A DNA stretch of 64,000 bases from Nematostella vectensis (Eukaryota > Cnidaria > Anthozoa > Actiniaria > Edwardsiidae), in contig NC_064046.1 of NCBI RefSeq assembly GCF_932526225.1, forward strand, positions 6,249,306 to 6,313,305. Direction: 5' to 3'. The notes below the pieces were generated by a model that saw only the letters and a list, made by a program, of their open reading frames with translations, searched no databases and was not told the DNA's origin. Position 1 is the stretch's first letter. Each line of letters begins with the position of its first letter. A program made the position numbers and the translations under genes. Positions 1 to 10,491 of the stretch are shown in pieces.

Positions 1-1330
1 GTCAATGTTTGAAAGCAATTGATGTGAGCGTGACATATTTCGTGAATAGGTAACTCGTGACACATTTTGTGACTAGGATTTCTAAGCATTTCTGGACAGA
101 AAGTAATGACCTTGTGTGCTATTTTTTTCTACCGAATGTGGGTGACCATTTTATCGTATGGCTTCAAAGCAATAGTGACGTTAAGTAACAATATATTGTG
201 CTACTCAATGAATATGATGTGTTGTGGCTTAGTGTCCCGAAAACGAGAGGCGCTGCTAAAGCGTCGTTCACTATGTGACCTGTGAATGCATGAAATGTTT
301 GTGACTCAAAAACCACAAACCGAAAATTGATATAGAACATTTTTAAGTCTCATAATTACTGGGATACCTGTGGTAGCCCAGTCATAAAATGCCACTGTTT
401 TTTTTTTCTGCTTGCGATATGGCCAAAGTTGCGCAATAACCCAAGAATCTTTGCGCCATAGTCGATCTCTTCTGCATAAGTTACTGCCCCTAGCATCCAT
501 TTCATGTAGCTTGTTTTTAATATTTACTTATCCTAAGAAAAAGAATAGGCAAAGAGTTCTCATATAATATCAGAAAAAATTCACCACGGGCAAAGTCACA
601 AGCGAAATTTCACCACGGGCAAAGTCACAAGCGTGACTAAACCGCCTAAGATGTTAAGTTTAAAACGCTATTCCTTTTTGTATGTTTTTTGCCGCTTAAC
701 TTTACAGGGAAAAACTGCTGCCGCTATGTCGCTACTTTTTATCAAGAAGTGAAAATAACGTTTTGCATTATTACTGGGATACCTGTGGTAGCAACTTTTT
801 TTATTATTTTTTTTCGTGGTCCCGAGAAATCTGCAATATTGCGCAATGCCCAGGAAGCCCATTCGCCACTGTCTATATTTTCTTTAGTGTACTGTACAGT
901 ACCCGAAATGATCCCAGGACCCGAAACGATCCCCAAAAGTCCCCCAACTGATCCCGGGACCCGAAACGATCCCCAAGAGTCCCCGATATGAACCCCAAGG
1001 AATTACAGTAATGGACAACTAAAGGAATGTGTAAGGATTGGCTTTCAGTTTTAAAAACATATGAAACATTTAGCTTTGTTTGTGTTATTAAAAGGAAATT
1101 TACATTAACTAAAACTATAGTATTAAGATTTTAATATACGACTGCGGGGGAAATACAGTGGTTGAGTCAGAAATTAACAATTCCTGTTATAGTAATTTGA
1201 AGAACCCGGCGTGGATAAATCATTTTTATATAACAAGCCATAAAAGAAAGTCTTTACAGATAGGACATCCTGCTTTTCATAGGAAGCGAAATGTTTAAAA
1301 GTTATTTTTTGGCATGTTTGTTTTCGGTGA
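1..1330. other. No gene recognised; short repeats
   Basis: No coding region is convincing here. A motif of about 25 bases (ttactgggatacctgtggta) occurs twice, near 355 and 773. A second motif (ttcaccacgggcaaagtcac) is repeated in tandem near 580 and 609. Positions 899-990 hold degenerate copies of the 18-bp minisatellite found at 4329-4640, in the opposite orientation. The short open frames look like chance or repeat-derived frames. Confidence 0.6.
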
Positions 1331-2127
1331 TTCCCTGCTAGCAGAGGCCTCTTTTCTCTGTACTTCGCTTGGCTGGCGTTCGCGTGGAAAAGATACCTCT
1401 GCCATGGGTCGCAAGTTCGTTTGATCAAACCGCCGTCCACGATCGTGGACGGGAGATCCAGAGCGCATGCTCCGTTCATTAATTACTGGCCAGTATTTGA
1501 GCCCTCAATGACTAGCGCATGCGTGAAGCGTATATCCGCTGTGGGATAATAAGTCCGCATTCGAAACGGCGTCCTCCGTAGAAATATCACGCGACGAATT
1601 ATAAAAGAAGCCATTCAATGCCTTGTCTTCATTCAGAATTTTCTCTCGTTTGACTAACGAGTCAATCTACCGTTTACAGCTTTTGTATATTCTTCTAGAA
1701 TTATCTGATCTAAATTCACCAAAAAGCTTTGTAACATTTTCTTCGAGTCCAACTGTGCGATATTTACATTGAAGAAAATCGCCTGCCTAGATGTCTTGGA
1801 GTTTATCCCACAAACAAGATAAAACTCGTCTTTGCTGTGTTTGCTGTTCGATTTTTTTAGTGACGTTTTAGGTGATTGGAATTGAACAGTTGTTTGTTTG
1901 TTTTTTTTGAAGAGGAGAACTAACCGGAGTTTGATTCATAATTTGCGACAAAAATTAGCATATTGACGGCTTTCGCGCGATGGTACGGGTTTTGGCACGT
2001 CATGCGGTCCTTAGAAACGCTCACGCATGCGCAACGAAAACAGTTTCGACCCATGGCAGAGGTCTCTTTTCCTCGCGAACGCCAGCCCAGCGAAATACAG
2101 AGAAAAGAGGCCTCTGCTAGCAGGGAA
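1331..2127. repeat. MITE-like element with 80-bp terminal inverted repeats
   Basis: Positions 1331-1410 (starting ttccctgctagcagaggcct) are the reverse complement of 2048-2127 with only a few mismatches. The 640 bases between the arms have no convincing coding frame. Long near-perfect inverted ends around a short non-coding core fit a non-autonomous DNA transposon. I could not identify a target-site duplication with certainty. The right arm ends just before the first visible exon of the hAT-like remnant, so this element may have inserted into that gene's 5' part. Confidence 0.6.
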
Positions 2128-2168
2128 GGAATTCACACACTAGGATCCGGAATCCAAAACCCTATTGG

Positions 2169-3605
2169 AAAACCTGTCATGGGGTTGATGTCGGATTTGT
2201 AGCGCAGGCCAAGATTAGAAAGCTTTTGTTAGACAAGAAAGTCAGCGAGCTTCAGGTAGGAATCTAGCATTCTTATTATTTTCTTTTTATGCAGTTTTTT
2301 TTACTACGGGACCTCTTTAGGAGTCAAAGTCAAGGCCTAAAACGCTGCATAGAGCTACAAACAAAAGCTGGGTCCATTGTTTTTTTACAAAACAATTGTT
2401 AATTTTCCGTTTAACAATATAACTAGCAACATTTGCCAATGGCATCAGTGGATTTAGAGCTCGTACTGCATAGAGCGGTTTTCATATGAACTGTATAGTT
2501 ACAGAACTGATTGAACTGGTCTCGATCGATCTCTGTTTTGGGGTGGTAAAAAGGGTTTGTATACAAAGAATAATCTTGCCTTTTTTTCCTTTGTTTTAGG
2601 CATTCCAGTTCAGAAATGAGTTTCGAGATTTCATGAAGTCTGTAGTTAGTAAACTGCTGGAAAAGACCCCCATCGCATATTTGGTGGCACGGAATCTTGA
2701 GTTCCTAGATCCTGCCCAAATCGTTGAAGACAAGGAAGGAAGTATCTCGAAGTTCAAGGTCGTACTGAAGAAGATGGTCGAATACAAGCGAGTGCAGATG
2801 CGAGACTGCGATGCCTTAGTTCACCAGTACACTGACTTTGCAGACAAGGCAGTTCTGGCCCAGAAAGAAGTCTTTCTGAAGTTTAATTTTGTGGAAGACA
2901 GATTGGATACCTTCCTTGCACAGCACATTACATCCCAGAGTTCGCTAGCTAAGCTTTGGAAGCTTGTCAAAGTACTTCTGGTTTTATCACATGGTCAAGC
3001 TACCGTGGAACGAGGTTTCTCAGTTAATCGCCAAGTGATGGTGGAAAACTTGCAAGAAAGAAGCTTCACTGCTCAGCGAGTCATCCATGATCACATCACG
3101 CACATCGGAGGCCTGAAGAAGCTCGAGGTTAGTAAGCAGCTGTTGGACGCCGCAAGTCAAGGAAGACGGCGATATGTTGAATATCTTGACGAGCAGAGAA
3201 AGGCCCAGGCGAAAACCATCCAAGAAAACCGCAAGCGAAAATGCAAAGAAAGAGAAGAGGATTTAGAGAAGAAAAGAATGCGGCTGTCCTGCGAAATTGC
3301 ATCGCTGCAGTTTGATGCCGACAAATTTGCAAATGAAGCAGAAGAAAAGGCTCAGCACTGCCTAAAAGCGGAGCCAGCAAAGGCACCTTTTGCGTTGGCT
3401 GATCAAAGGTATTATTGGGGGATCTAGGATCCTGCTCTCTACTGAGATTTATTTATTGTACCAACCAAATGGATCCAGGCCTTATTCAATAATTTAAATT
3501 ATGCATCAGTCTAATGCCCTCAGAAAATGCGCGAAAGAAAAGCAGAAGGCATTAAAGGACGTTGAAGATGAACTTGCAGATCTCACTCGCAGGGCCGAAA
3601 TCTAA
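2169..3605 (+). pseudogene. hAT-like transposase C-terminal part, split by a 151-bp repeat
   Basis: Two exons join in phase. An upstream exon ends at 2255 with donor gtagg, and the next begins at 2600 after a ttgttttag acceptor. The second exon stays open to 3355 and encodes a helical protein. Around 2938-3080 it carries a hAT-type C-terminal dimerisation signature (LWKLVKVLLVLSHGQATVER), followed by a lysine/glutamate-rich coiled coil. At 3356-3506 a 151-bp repeat interrupts the frame. Beyond it, 3507-3605 continues the coiled coil in the frame expected if the repeat and one CAG copy are removed, and ends in a TAA stop. The N-terminal zinc finger and most of the catalytic core are not seen. 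In the cell this would be a nuclear DNA transposase or a domesticated derivative. The hAT assignment is from memory of the family motif; the breakage is seen directly. Confidence 0.6.
3356..3506 (+). mobile_element. 151-bp interspersed repeat copy 1, flanked by CAG
   Basis: It begins cactgcctaaaagcggagcc and ends aatttaaattatgcat. It is flanked by CAG at 3353-3355 and 3507-3509, a likely 3-bp target duplication. Related sequence lies at 25157-25305, 34329-34410 (diverging after about 80 bases) and, inverted, at 38323-38478, where it forms the outer end of much larger fold-back units. It has no coding capacity. It may be a minimal element made from the ends of the larger one. Confidence 0.65.
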
Positions 3606-4328
3606 AAGAGCAACCCATTTGATACCAAATAGTCTGAGCTTTTCTCGCGGCTAAAATCATTTGTACCGGGGCACACGTTTTCAAAACATCCCTTGTTTTG
3701 GGCTTTCATCTGTCAAACCATTGTTTGACATTCTTGACCTGTGTTCCCTATGGTAATCGCCCAGCCTGGCTTTCTGTGGCGATGTTTCTGGTTTTAGTTG
3801 AGAGGGAGGCAGGCGAGCGCTTTAAGAAAGAAACTGAACGGCTCAGATGATTTAACGGGCTAAATGACAATACAAATTAAATTGATGATTTGAAAATGAG
3901 ATTCAATTATGTTTGCATACGTCGCGATATAATTATGTCTGCATACGAGCCCAAGAAAACGTCGTGTTATTTTAACAAGAGTCCTTGTGCCATGCATTTA
4001 TTACTAAACTACGAATTTGAACCCAGCATTGCCCTATTATGTACAGACCATATGTTAGATACGAATACGTACTGGAAAACTGAGATCAAACTCTTGTGCA
4101 ATGCCACAAAAGTAGAAGATATATTACACTTTGTTATTATTATTGAAACTTTACTTGGGAAACAAACGCTTATACGTCAAGAAATAAAAAAATGACACAT
4201 GGTGTGTGTACTTGTATTTACCTTTTTTAATTCAAACGTTTATTTGGGAGTCCTTGAATTTTTATAAAACAGTCCTTGAAAAGTCCTGGAAAGTCCTGGA
4301 TTATTTTTCTTTCAAAAGCGTACAAACC
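3606..4328. other. No gene recognised
   Basis: AT-rich sequence without a credible coding region. A 101-codon open frame on the plus strand at 3890-4195 has no recognisable motif and unremarkable composition, and I treat it as chance. Confidence 0.5.
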
Positions 4329-4640
4329 CTGGATCGTTTCGGGTCCTGGGATCGTTTCGGGTCCTGGGATCGTTTCGGGTCCTGGGATCGTTTCGGGTCC
4401 TGGGATCATTTCGGGTCCTGGGATCGTTTCGGGTCCCGGGATCATTTCGGGTCCCGGGATCATTTCGGGTCCCGGGATCGTTTCGGGTCCGGGGATCGTT
4501 TCGGGTCCTGGGATCGTTTCGGGTCCTGGGATCGTTTCGGGTCCTGGGATCATCTCGGGTCCTGGGATCATTTCGGGTCCTGGGATCATTTCGGCTCCTG
4601 GGATCATTTCGGCTCCTGGGATCATTTCGGGTCCTGTACA
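4329..4640. repeat. 18-bp minisatellite, about 17 copies
   Basis: The unit gggatcgtttcgggtcct repeats with little divergence. The main variants are cgttt/cattt and tcct/tccc. Because 18 is divisible by three, several frames on both strands stay open and give repetitive six-residue peptides. These frames are a by-product of the unit length. Degenerate copies lie inverted at 899-990, next to a similar tgtacag-type boundary. Confidence 0.95.
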
Positions 4641-5094
4641 CAATTCACTAGAGGGCAAGCTGTAGTCGCCATCTTGGAACTTAGAATTTCACATCTACGA
4701 TTTATGTATTTGTGCAAAATTAAGGCCTAATTGGCGATTTTATTGCTCCATAGCTTTACTTCTTGCAAATTATAGTGGAAAGTCGTGCTCACTTGGATTA
4801 ATTACGCCACATTTTGTTATCTTTTTACATTTGCAACGCGTATAGACCCGTAGCTCAAGAAGGAACATGTGCTGACTACTTTAGTCAGTTAGAGACAGCT
4901 TCAATACCTAATCTTGATGTGATCTGAATACAAAAGAATGAACTAAAGTTATTTAACTAAATTGCTTAATCTATTAAAGTTATCTGAGTCAATTATGGAA
5001 ACTAACTACTGTACTAAATCGCTATGGTGTTATGAATAAGCTTTTTCCCCGCTAGAGTTTTATGCTTCCTTTAGATAAGTTTTGTTTTCATCCT

Positions 5095-5470
5095 TGAGTA
5101 CCTTTATCCCTCATTGAATGTCATTATATTTTTATGGAACAATTTCAATAAACAACTAGAGAATTGTGTTGTCTTTGTAGTGTTGTTGACCTTGATCCTT
5201 GATCTTGATACATTCTTTTTTTATAAGAACAACGTCTGCATTTTAGAGCGCATCAGGACTTAAAAAGTAATATTTTTCTGATATCTTAGCCTCGGCATGT
5301 TCTTAGCATGTTCTTAAAATTTTATGAAATCTAATGCAGGACGTTTTTATAAAAAAGTTTTTTTTTTTTTAAAAAGAGTACTAATAATGTCTGGAAATTC
5401 TATAGCTCTCTCATTTGACTTCAAAATTTGTTCGTTAAATGATAGCATAAATAGATATTGTTGTTTACTT
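5095..5470 (+). repeat. Partial copy of dispersed repeat R
   Basis: Blocks such as ccctcattgaatgtcatta and gatattgttgtttactt recur here, at 20258-20516 and in the most complete copy at 62105-62945. No coding frame and no terminal inverted repeats were seen. This is an old dispersed repeat of unknown class. Confidence 0.6.
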
Positions 5471-5482
5471 AGCACTTGGGTG

Positions 5483-5640
5483 TAAAGGCCCATTTACACG
5501 GCACGATTTTGGCCTACGACTTGTAGTATACGACTTCAAGTCCCGCCGTGTAAATGCCCCTACGACTTGCTTACGACTGTCGCACGCGACTCACGACTTG
5601 TAGTAGGGTTTTGAGCAATGCATCAAAATCCTACGACTAG
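5483..5640. repeat. Candidate DNA-transposon terminus
   Basis: The block begins aaggcccatttacacggcac and contains an internal near-palindrome (tacacggc near 5495 and gccgtgtaaa near 5546) plus several copies of the word acgacttg. Such terminal blocks often precede Harbinger-type elements, and a MADF gene lies 0.7 kb downstream. I found no matching inverted end before 8.1 kb, so the assignment is tentative. Confidence 0.35.
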
Positions 5641-6324
5641 CCGTAGGAAAATTTAGTTTTTGCACCAATCAAATTGCGAGTTTATCCATTCGAGAGAACG
5701 AGGCTCGAATAGTGAAGATGGCGGGTTCGAATCACAAACTAGTTCATCCTTTAATGACAAACGACAAGTTTAAACAGCAATCTATGTTTTCTAAGACAAT
5801 GTATTATTCAACTACGATCGTTGGAGTTCTACCACGAGAAACGTACTGGCGAAAACTATTGACGTTGCTCTGTTATCGTGACAATCATTCCGTCAACACA
5901 TGTCGACAAGGCTGGTACGGATATCAATAATTACTGACTCATTACTGGTTGAGATTTGAATCAATCGCTACTGGTAGGCTTTATTTATTTTAACAGAAAT
6001 TAGCGGCACTGATTCAAGATACTTAGGTTGCAATGTTGATTGAAATTTAGCCTTCACGTGAATTGTTGACTCGGATGGTTTATACACGAGTTGATCGTTT
6101 TATTGTTATCGTTAAGTATCAGGACGCTGTGTTTTATACAAAGATGAAGATTGTGTAAATAGTATTGTTGAAAAAGCAGGGATCAAATACTGAGTAAATA
6201 AATTATTAAATTTGTTTGAGGGCATAAAGTGTAAGTCCTTGTATATTTTTCACGTTTCCATGGAAATGTTATTTTCCCGCCATCTTTTGAGCGTTTTTGC
6301 TTTCCACTGTCAAACATAGCGGAT
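5641..6324. other. No gene recognised
   Basis: The segment lies between the transposon terminus and the MADF gene. A 72-codon open frame at 5712-5930 has no recognisable domain. The stretch could be 5' untranslated or internal transposon sequence. Confidence 0.45.
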
Positions 6325-7555
6325 TTGAAGAAAAAAAAGCTACAAATTACAGACGAGGAGACAGAAAAACTAATCGAGCTTTGGTCAAAAAAGGAAGTTC
6401 TATTTAATTGTTCGCACCCAGATCATTTTAAGAAAGATTCAAGGGCAACAGCGCTAGCTGATATTGTTGAGAAAGCTGACATTCCCGGTAAGTTTCAGCT
6501 TATGTTACTAGTAGTAAGTACGAGAATCACTCTATCTGAATGAAAATGAGACAATGTGTAAAAAACAAAAGTAAGGATTTTTTTCCAGACATTACACAGG
6601 GAGTTGAGACTTGTACTAAGTAGTATAAAACGTCCCCACCAGCGGAGCTTTTTGGGGCCACTTCAAAAGTTTTGCTATTTGTAATTATTTTATCAGCAAC
6701 ATTCTACTGTGCAAGATGGCTTTAGTTTTCGTTCTCTTATGCAAACAGTCAAATTGTCTTCAAGACAATAATTTAATAAAAAAAACATAATAAAATAAAA
6801 AGCTTACTCCCTGCTCGTTTTTTTTTTTGCAAGAAATTCGGACGAGCGCATTTGCTTTCTTTTACTTGGCCTATTAAAGCAAAAGAAAACAAAATAAATA
6901 TCTAAATTGTGTGCAAATTAGTTTTACGTAATTGCACTCTTTCTAAAGTATTACTATACTTACAAATACTTTTTTTAAGGACTGACAGCAGAGGAACTCG
7001 AAAAGTAGTTGGCAGGTCTACGAACCTATTACGGGAGGGAAATTGGTAAAGAAAGAATGACAAAGGTATCAGGCACGGGAACAAAGGATGTCTTGTCTAT
7101 GTCTCTAAGTGGCCGTCCTTCACCTCCCTGCACTTCCTGAGGGATAATATAACACCAAGAAAGACTACAAGTAGCCTAGAAGCGACAACATCAGCTACAA
7201 CAAGTACTGTGCGAGTTGATGCAATCAGTATCGAGGATGACATGAAGGAGGAAGTTGATGAAAACGTAAGGTCTGTCAACAATATTACTTGTCAAAAATC
7301 CTCTAGAAAACTAGAGGATGAGTTGTTAGAAGCATGCATTAATGAATTGAAAAAAACCCAAGCAAACTTCTACATCCTCTGAAGATGATGGAGATTTTTA
7401 ATAAATATATTGCCAAGCAGCTAAAGAAAATCCCAGAAGGCTACCGAAAGGAAACGCTAAAACTTGAACTGCAGCAGTGCATCATGAAAGCAATGATGCC
7501 TGCACCAGTAGCCAGACAGCCAATTGCAACGATTGATTTTTCTGATTTAGAATAG
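6325..7555 (+). pseudogene. MADF/BESS-type DNA-binding protein, decayed
   Basis: Exon 1 (6325-6487) encodes the N-terminal half of a MADF (Myb/SANT-like) domain, with ITDEETEKLIELWSKKEVLF followed by a CSHPDHFKK segment. It ends at a consensus donor (cccg|gtaagt). The second exon resumes at 6980 after ttttttaag and continues the domain in phase. It meets an in-frame TAG at 7006 and frameshifts near 7090-7110 and 7370. The C-terminus (7400-7552) resembles a BESS protein-interaction motif (FNKYIAKQLKKIPEGY) before a TAG stop at 7553. MADF proteins of this kind are the second gene of PIF/Harbinger transposons, where they help the transposase enter the nucleus and bind DNA. No transposase was found nearby, so this may be a 3'-truncated element. 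A decayed host MADF gene is the alternative. Confidence 0.6.
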
Positions 7556-8083
7556 ATTTTGGTTATATCATTTTATTTTGGGTCTTTGGGGGCTCGCTTT
7601 TTGGATAATGGGCGCTTATTTGGGAAGGGAAGCAATTTAAAGGAGGGTACTTATTTGAATCATTGTGGTATTCATTGTTCTTTGCTTAGCTATTGCATAA
7701 ACTTTGACTTTCTTATTTTGTTCAATTACACTTGTAAATGCCACATGTTCTTTGCATGGTGCATCACTCATCACAATGATGAGGTAGAAACAATTACAGT
7801 TAAATAAACACAGTTGTAAATTGAAATCAAAGAAATAGTAATTGACTACTACTTGTAACAATCACTGGACCGCAAACAATTGATGAAATAAAAGGTAATA
7901 CACCAGAGACTTGGCATCTAAATATGTATTGTGATCAAAATCTTGTTCCATGAACTGTTCCACTTCAATTATTTTTCTATTAATCAGTGAATAAAGGCAT
8001 AAGCCTAGTTACTATTCACTAATATTTGACAGTTCATCTGTATTTACTATAGTCATTCGTTTTCTAATAAAACATTATATCAG
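7556..8083. other. No gene recognised
   Basis: AT-rich spacer between the MADF pseudogene and the Polinton. Short open frames on both strands show no motif. A base-composition change marks the start of the GC-richer Polinton near 8095. Confidence 0.5.
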
Positions 8084-8209
8084 TTAATGGGGGATTGAAA
8101 TGTTGTCTAGGGCTTGGAGGGGGAAATCCCCGATTTGGTTGGCGGCGTCGGCCCTCTCGATGCCATTGCTCAAGAGGGTCACGTACATGTTTCCCGAGAC
8201 CTCGTCCAT
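8084..8209 (-). pseudogene. Truncated Polinton structural-protein N-terminus (putative)
   Basis: A 41-residue frame starts MDEVSGNMYVTLLSN and stops where Polinton homology appears to end. The opening words resemble the N-termini of uncharacterised, possibly capsid-associated proteins that I recall from Polintons of marine invertebrates. It lies just downstream of the integrase on the same strand. The last few residues are probably flanking sequence read through to a stop. The family assignment is weak because so little remains. Confidence 0.3.
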
Positions 8210-8259
8210 GGTGTCACCGTGGCGGTCCCTAGGGGTACACTGAGGGTGTTGAAGGGCCT

Positions 8260-9379
8260 TTACAGGACTTTATGCACCTCCGTGACCGGAACCCAGCTGT
8301 TGTATTTGTCAGGCCACCCTTTCAGGACCCAATACTCTCCTCGCGCCCCCAACGCCTCCGGGTCTTCACCACACGGTCGATCTTGAACGTTTGGCTTTCG
8401 GTCAAGTGTACTTTCTGCAACTCCGGCTCGTAGAAGCGCCATTCCAAGGCCTCCCCGTCCAACTCGTGGAGGGTGTAGGCAGGTTGGCGTGGTGCGGTCG
8501 TACACCTGAGCCACCGTGAAGACCTCTTCCGTCAAGTTGGGGAGCAAACCTTAGCAAACCGTTTCACCTTGCTCAGGCGCACCTGGTCCTCCACGTTGAA
8601 GCGGGGTCGGGTCTCTTGTGAAGTAGCTCCTCATCCACCCCTTAAACGTCCGGTTGAACCGCTCCACCACACTTGCTTTGGTCTCGCTCCGCGTGGAGAA
8701 GTGTTGGATCCCTCGCTCTTTCAGGAACGCTTGGAACACCCGGTTACGGAACTCGGACCCGTCATCCGTCTGGAGTTTTTCAGGGACACGGCCCCCTTGG
8801 AAGATGGTCGTAAACGCCTCGACGAGTTTTGGGAGCGACCCACGCGAATTTACTGAGCACATCGATCACCGTCAGGAGGTACTTGTAACCGTCGTTGGCC
8901 TGGTGGAACGCTTGCATGTCACACAAGTCTGCCTGACACTGCTCGTCCATGCCTTGGACCATCACCCGTTGCCGGGGGTACGTCCTACGCGCGGGGGCGT
9001 GAAGGTCAAAGGTAGGTTGTGAACGTAACCAATTCTTCACGTAGCTAAGGCTCGGACCCGTCTTCCCCCGCACAGCCTGTGCCAACTTGGCCACACACCC
9101 TAAGCTCCCCGTGCTTCGTGGGTTGTAGTACGTCCGGTGGAGGAGGGCATCCCAGGCCTTCTTGGTCTTGGTCTTGGCCTTGGTTACCGTTTCCTTCTTT
9201 CTCCTCCTCTTCCCTTTCTTGTCCCTTCCTCGAGAGGGAGGCGTTTCTCGTACGGGGAGCCATCCAGTTGGGAGGCGTGGATAAAGATGTGGCCACGGCA
9301 ACACGCAAGAATGCAACGGAGGCGCTCCCAATTCGAGCGGCATTGTACAAAAGGGTGGGTTGGGTCTGGCGCACAGCAC
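8260..9379 (-). pseudogene. Polinton integrase (DDE) with C-terminal chromodomain
   Basis: The coding sense runs from about 9379 down through three frames. Frame one (9379 to about 8850) has a lysine/arginine-rich N-terminal region (residues about 50-75), the HRTYYNPRS segment, and the first catalytic aspartate in CQADLCDM (D151). After a frameshift near 8850, frame two supplies the second aspartate (QTDDGSEF) and the glutamate (SVVERFNRTFKG), completing D-D-E. Another break near 8550 leads to TEEVFTVAQVYD. A final segment near 8275-8335 matches a chromodomain (EYWVLKGWPDKYNSWVP). Such enzymes insert Polinton DNA into chromosomes, and the chromodomain may steer integration to modified histones. 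At least two frameshifts make this copy inactive. The true start codon is uncertain. Confidence 0.8.
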
Positions 9380-9424
9380 GGCATCGTTCTAAAAATGGTT
9401 GGGGGGTCTACAGAGACCCCTCAT

Positions 9425-10491
9425 TTATGAGGTTGTCAAGTCCACGTGCCCGTAAGGAAGGGTATAGATCCCGTCCGGAAGAAGCACGCGATTGTTGTAC
9501 ACCAGCTGGAAGGTCTTACGGGTGGCGGTGGTGTGCATGGTCCTTTGGCGCACATCCCTCCGGATGGCCAGCGGCTCAGGGACCAAGCGGAGGCCTTCCA
9601 TCCCTTCCTCGAGCAACTCCTCCATTGCACGCATCGTGATCACATCGGTTGTCCGCGCATTGAGGTGCAACCCCTTGACTTTGCAGACGGAAACGCCATG
9701 GCGGGTGAGTAGGCGTAGGAGTAGCTTTTGGGGCCTGTGGAGGTGAACCGCACGATGACGTCTCCAGGAGGCAACTCGCTCGTCAATTCGCCTAAATAAT
9801 CGCCTAGGGGAGGGTCCAACGCCGCTGGGGACGCGATGTAAATCACACTGTCGGTGTCGGGGTACAGGCACCTGGAGCCCAGCCGGCGCATCACGTCGTA
9901 CAACTTGAGGCGGGCATAAGCTGTGGTCAGCGCTGCGTACACCGCGTTGGTGTGGCTCTAGGGAGCGACGAACCACTCATGCAACTCCTACTGGATTTGG
10001 AGAATATCCTCGCTGGCAATGAACACATTCTTGATCTCGACGGTGCCGTCCAGCAGGAGTCCAAAGTAGCGCCAGGGCTCGTCTACGTACTCGGTTTGAC
10101 GGCGGTTGGGGCGTTCCCCGAATTTGCCCCACCTACTGTTGAGGAGCATTTTTGCAACGGCCCTCAACCCGGAATTGCTCTCAATCTTGGCAGGGCTATC
10201 TTGGAAGGGTACAAGAAACAAGTCCACGTAGCGAATTTCACTGCCCTCTGGGAGGTCCTCCACATCCTGGATTAACGTAATCGCATTCGTCCGCCCCCCA
10301 AAGAAGGCGTCACGGGGGTTTAAGGGGAGGGCTTCCTCCATGGAAACGGCCAGAGACGCCAGCGTAGGGTCTTTTTTGAGTACCTTATCGAACGTGCATT
10401 CCCAGACCTCGACCACCTCGTACGTTTGGGCACTGATGGCCTCGCACCGGTTCAGCGTGTTGGTGTACAGTTCCTCCATGGTCAGGTGTTT
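9425..10491 (-). pseudogene. polB: Polinton DNA polymerase B, C-terminal part
   Basis: Reading from 10479, the frame carries the PRDAFFGGRTNA element that precedes the palm, then IRYVD, where motif A should begin. The expected DxxSLYP context is lost and the frame jumps to LRAVAKMLLNSRWGKFG, which is motif B. Comparison with family architecture therefore suggests that well over 100 palm residues are missing. After a stop near 9988, another frame (9942-9640) holds the metal-binding motif C (YPDTDSVIY). A frameshift near 9710 leads to the C-terminal thumb-like part, ending at 9425. The protein would be a protein-primed replicative polymerase. This copy is dead from the palm deletion alone. The fragment begins at the insertion site of the 5.3-kb transposon. 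Confidence 0.8.

Noticed and set aside
4206-4730. Repetitive peptides from the 18-bp minisatellite on both strands
   Set aside because: The unit is divisible by three, so open frames arise automatically. There is no start context or non-repetitive domain.
8569-9746. Several plus-strand open frames of 80-190 codons in the Polinton
   Set aside because: They are antisense shadows of the GC-rich integrase and polymerase sequences, which have recognisable motifs on the minus strand.
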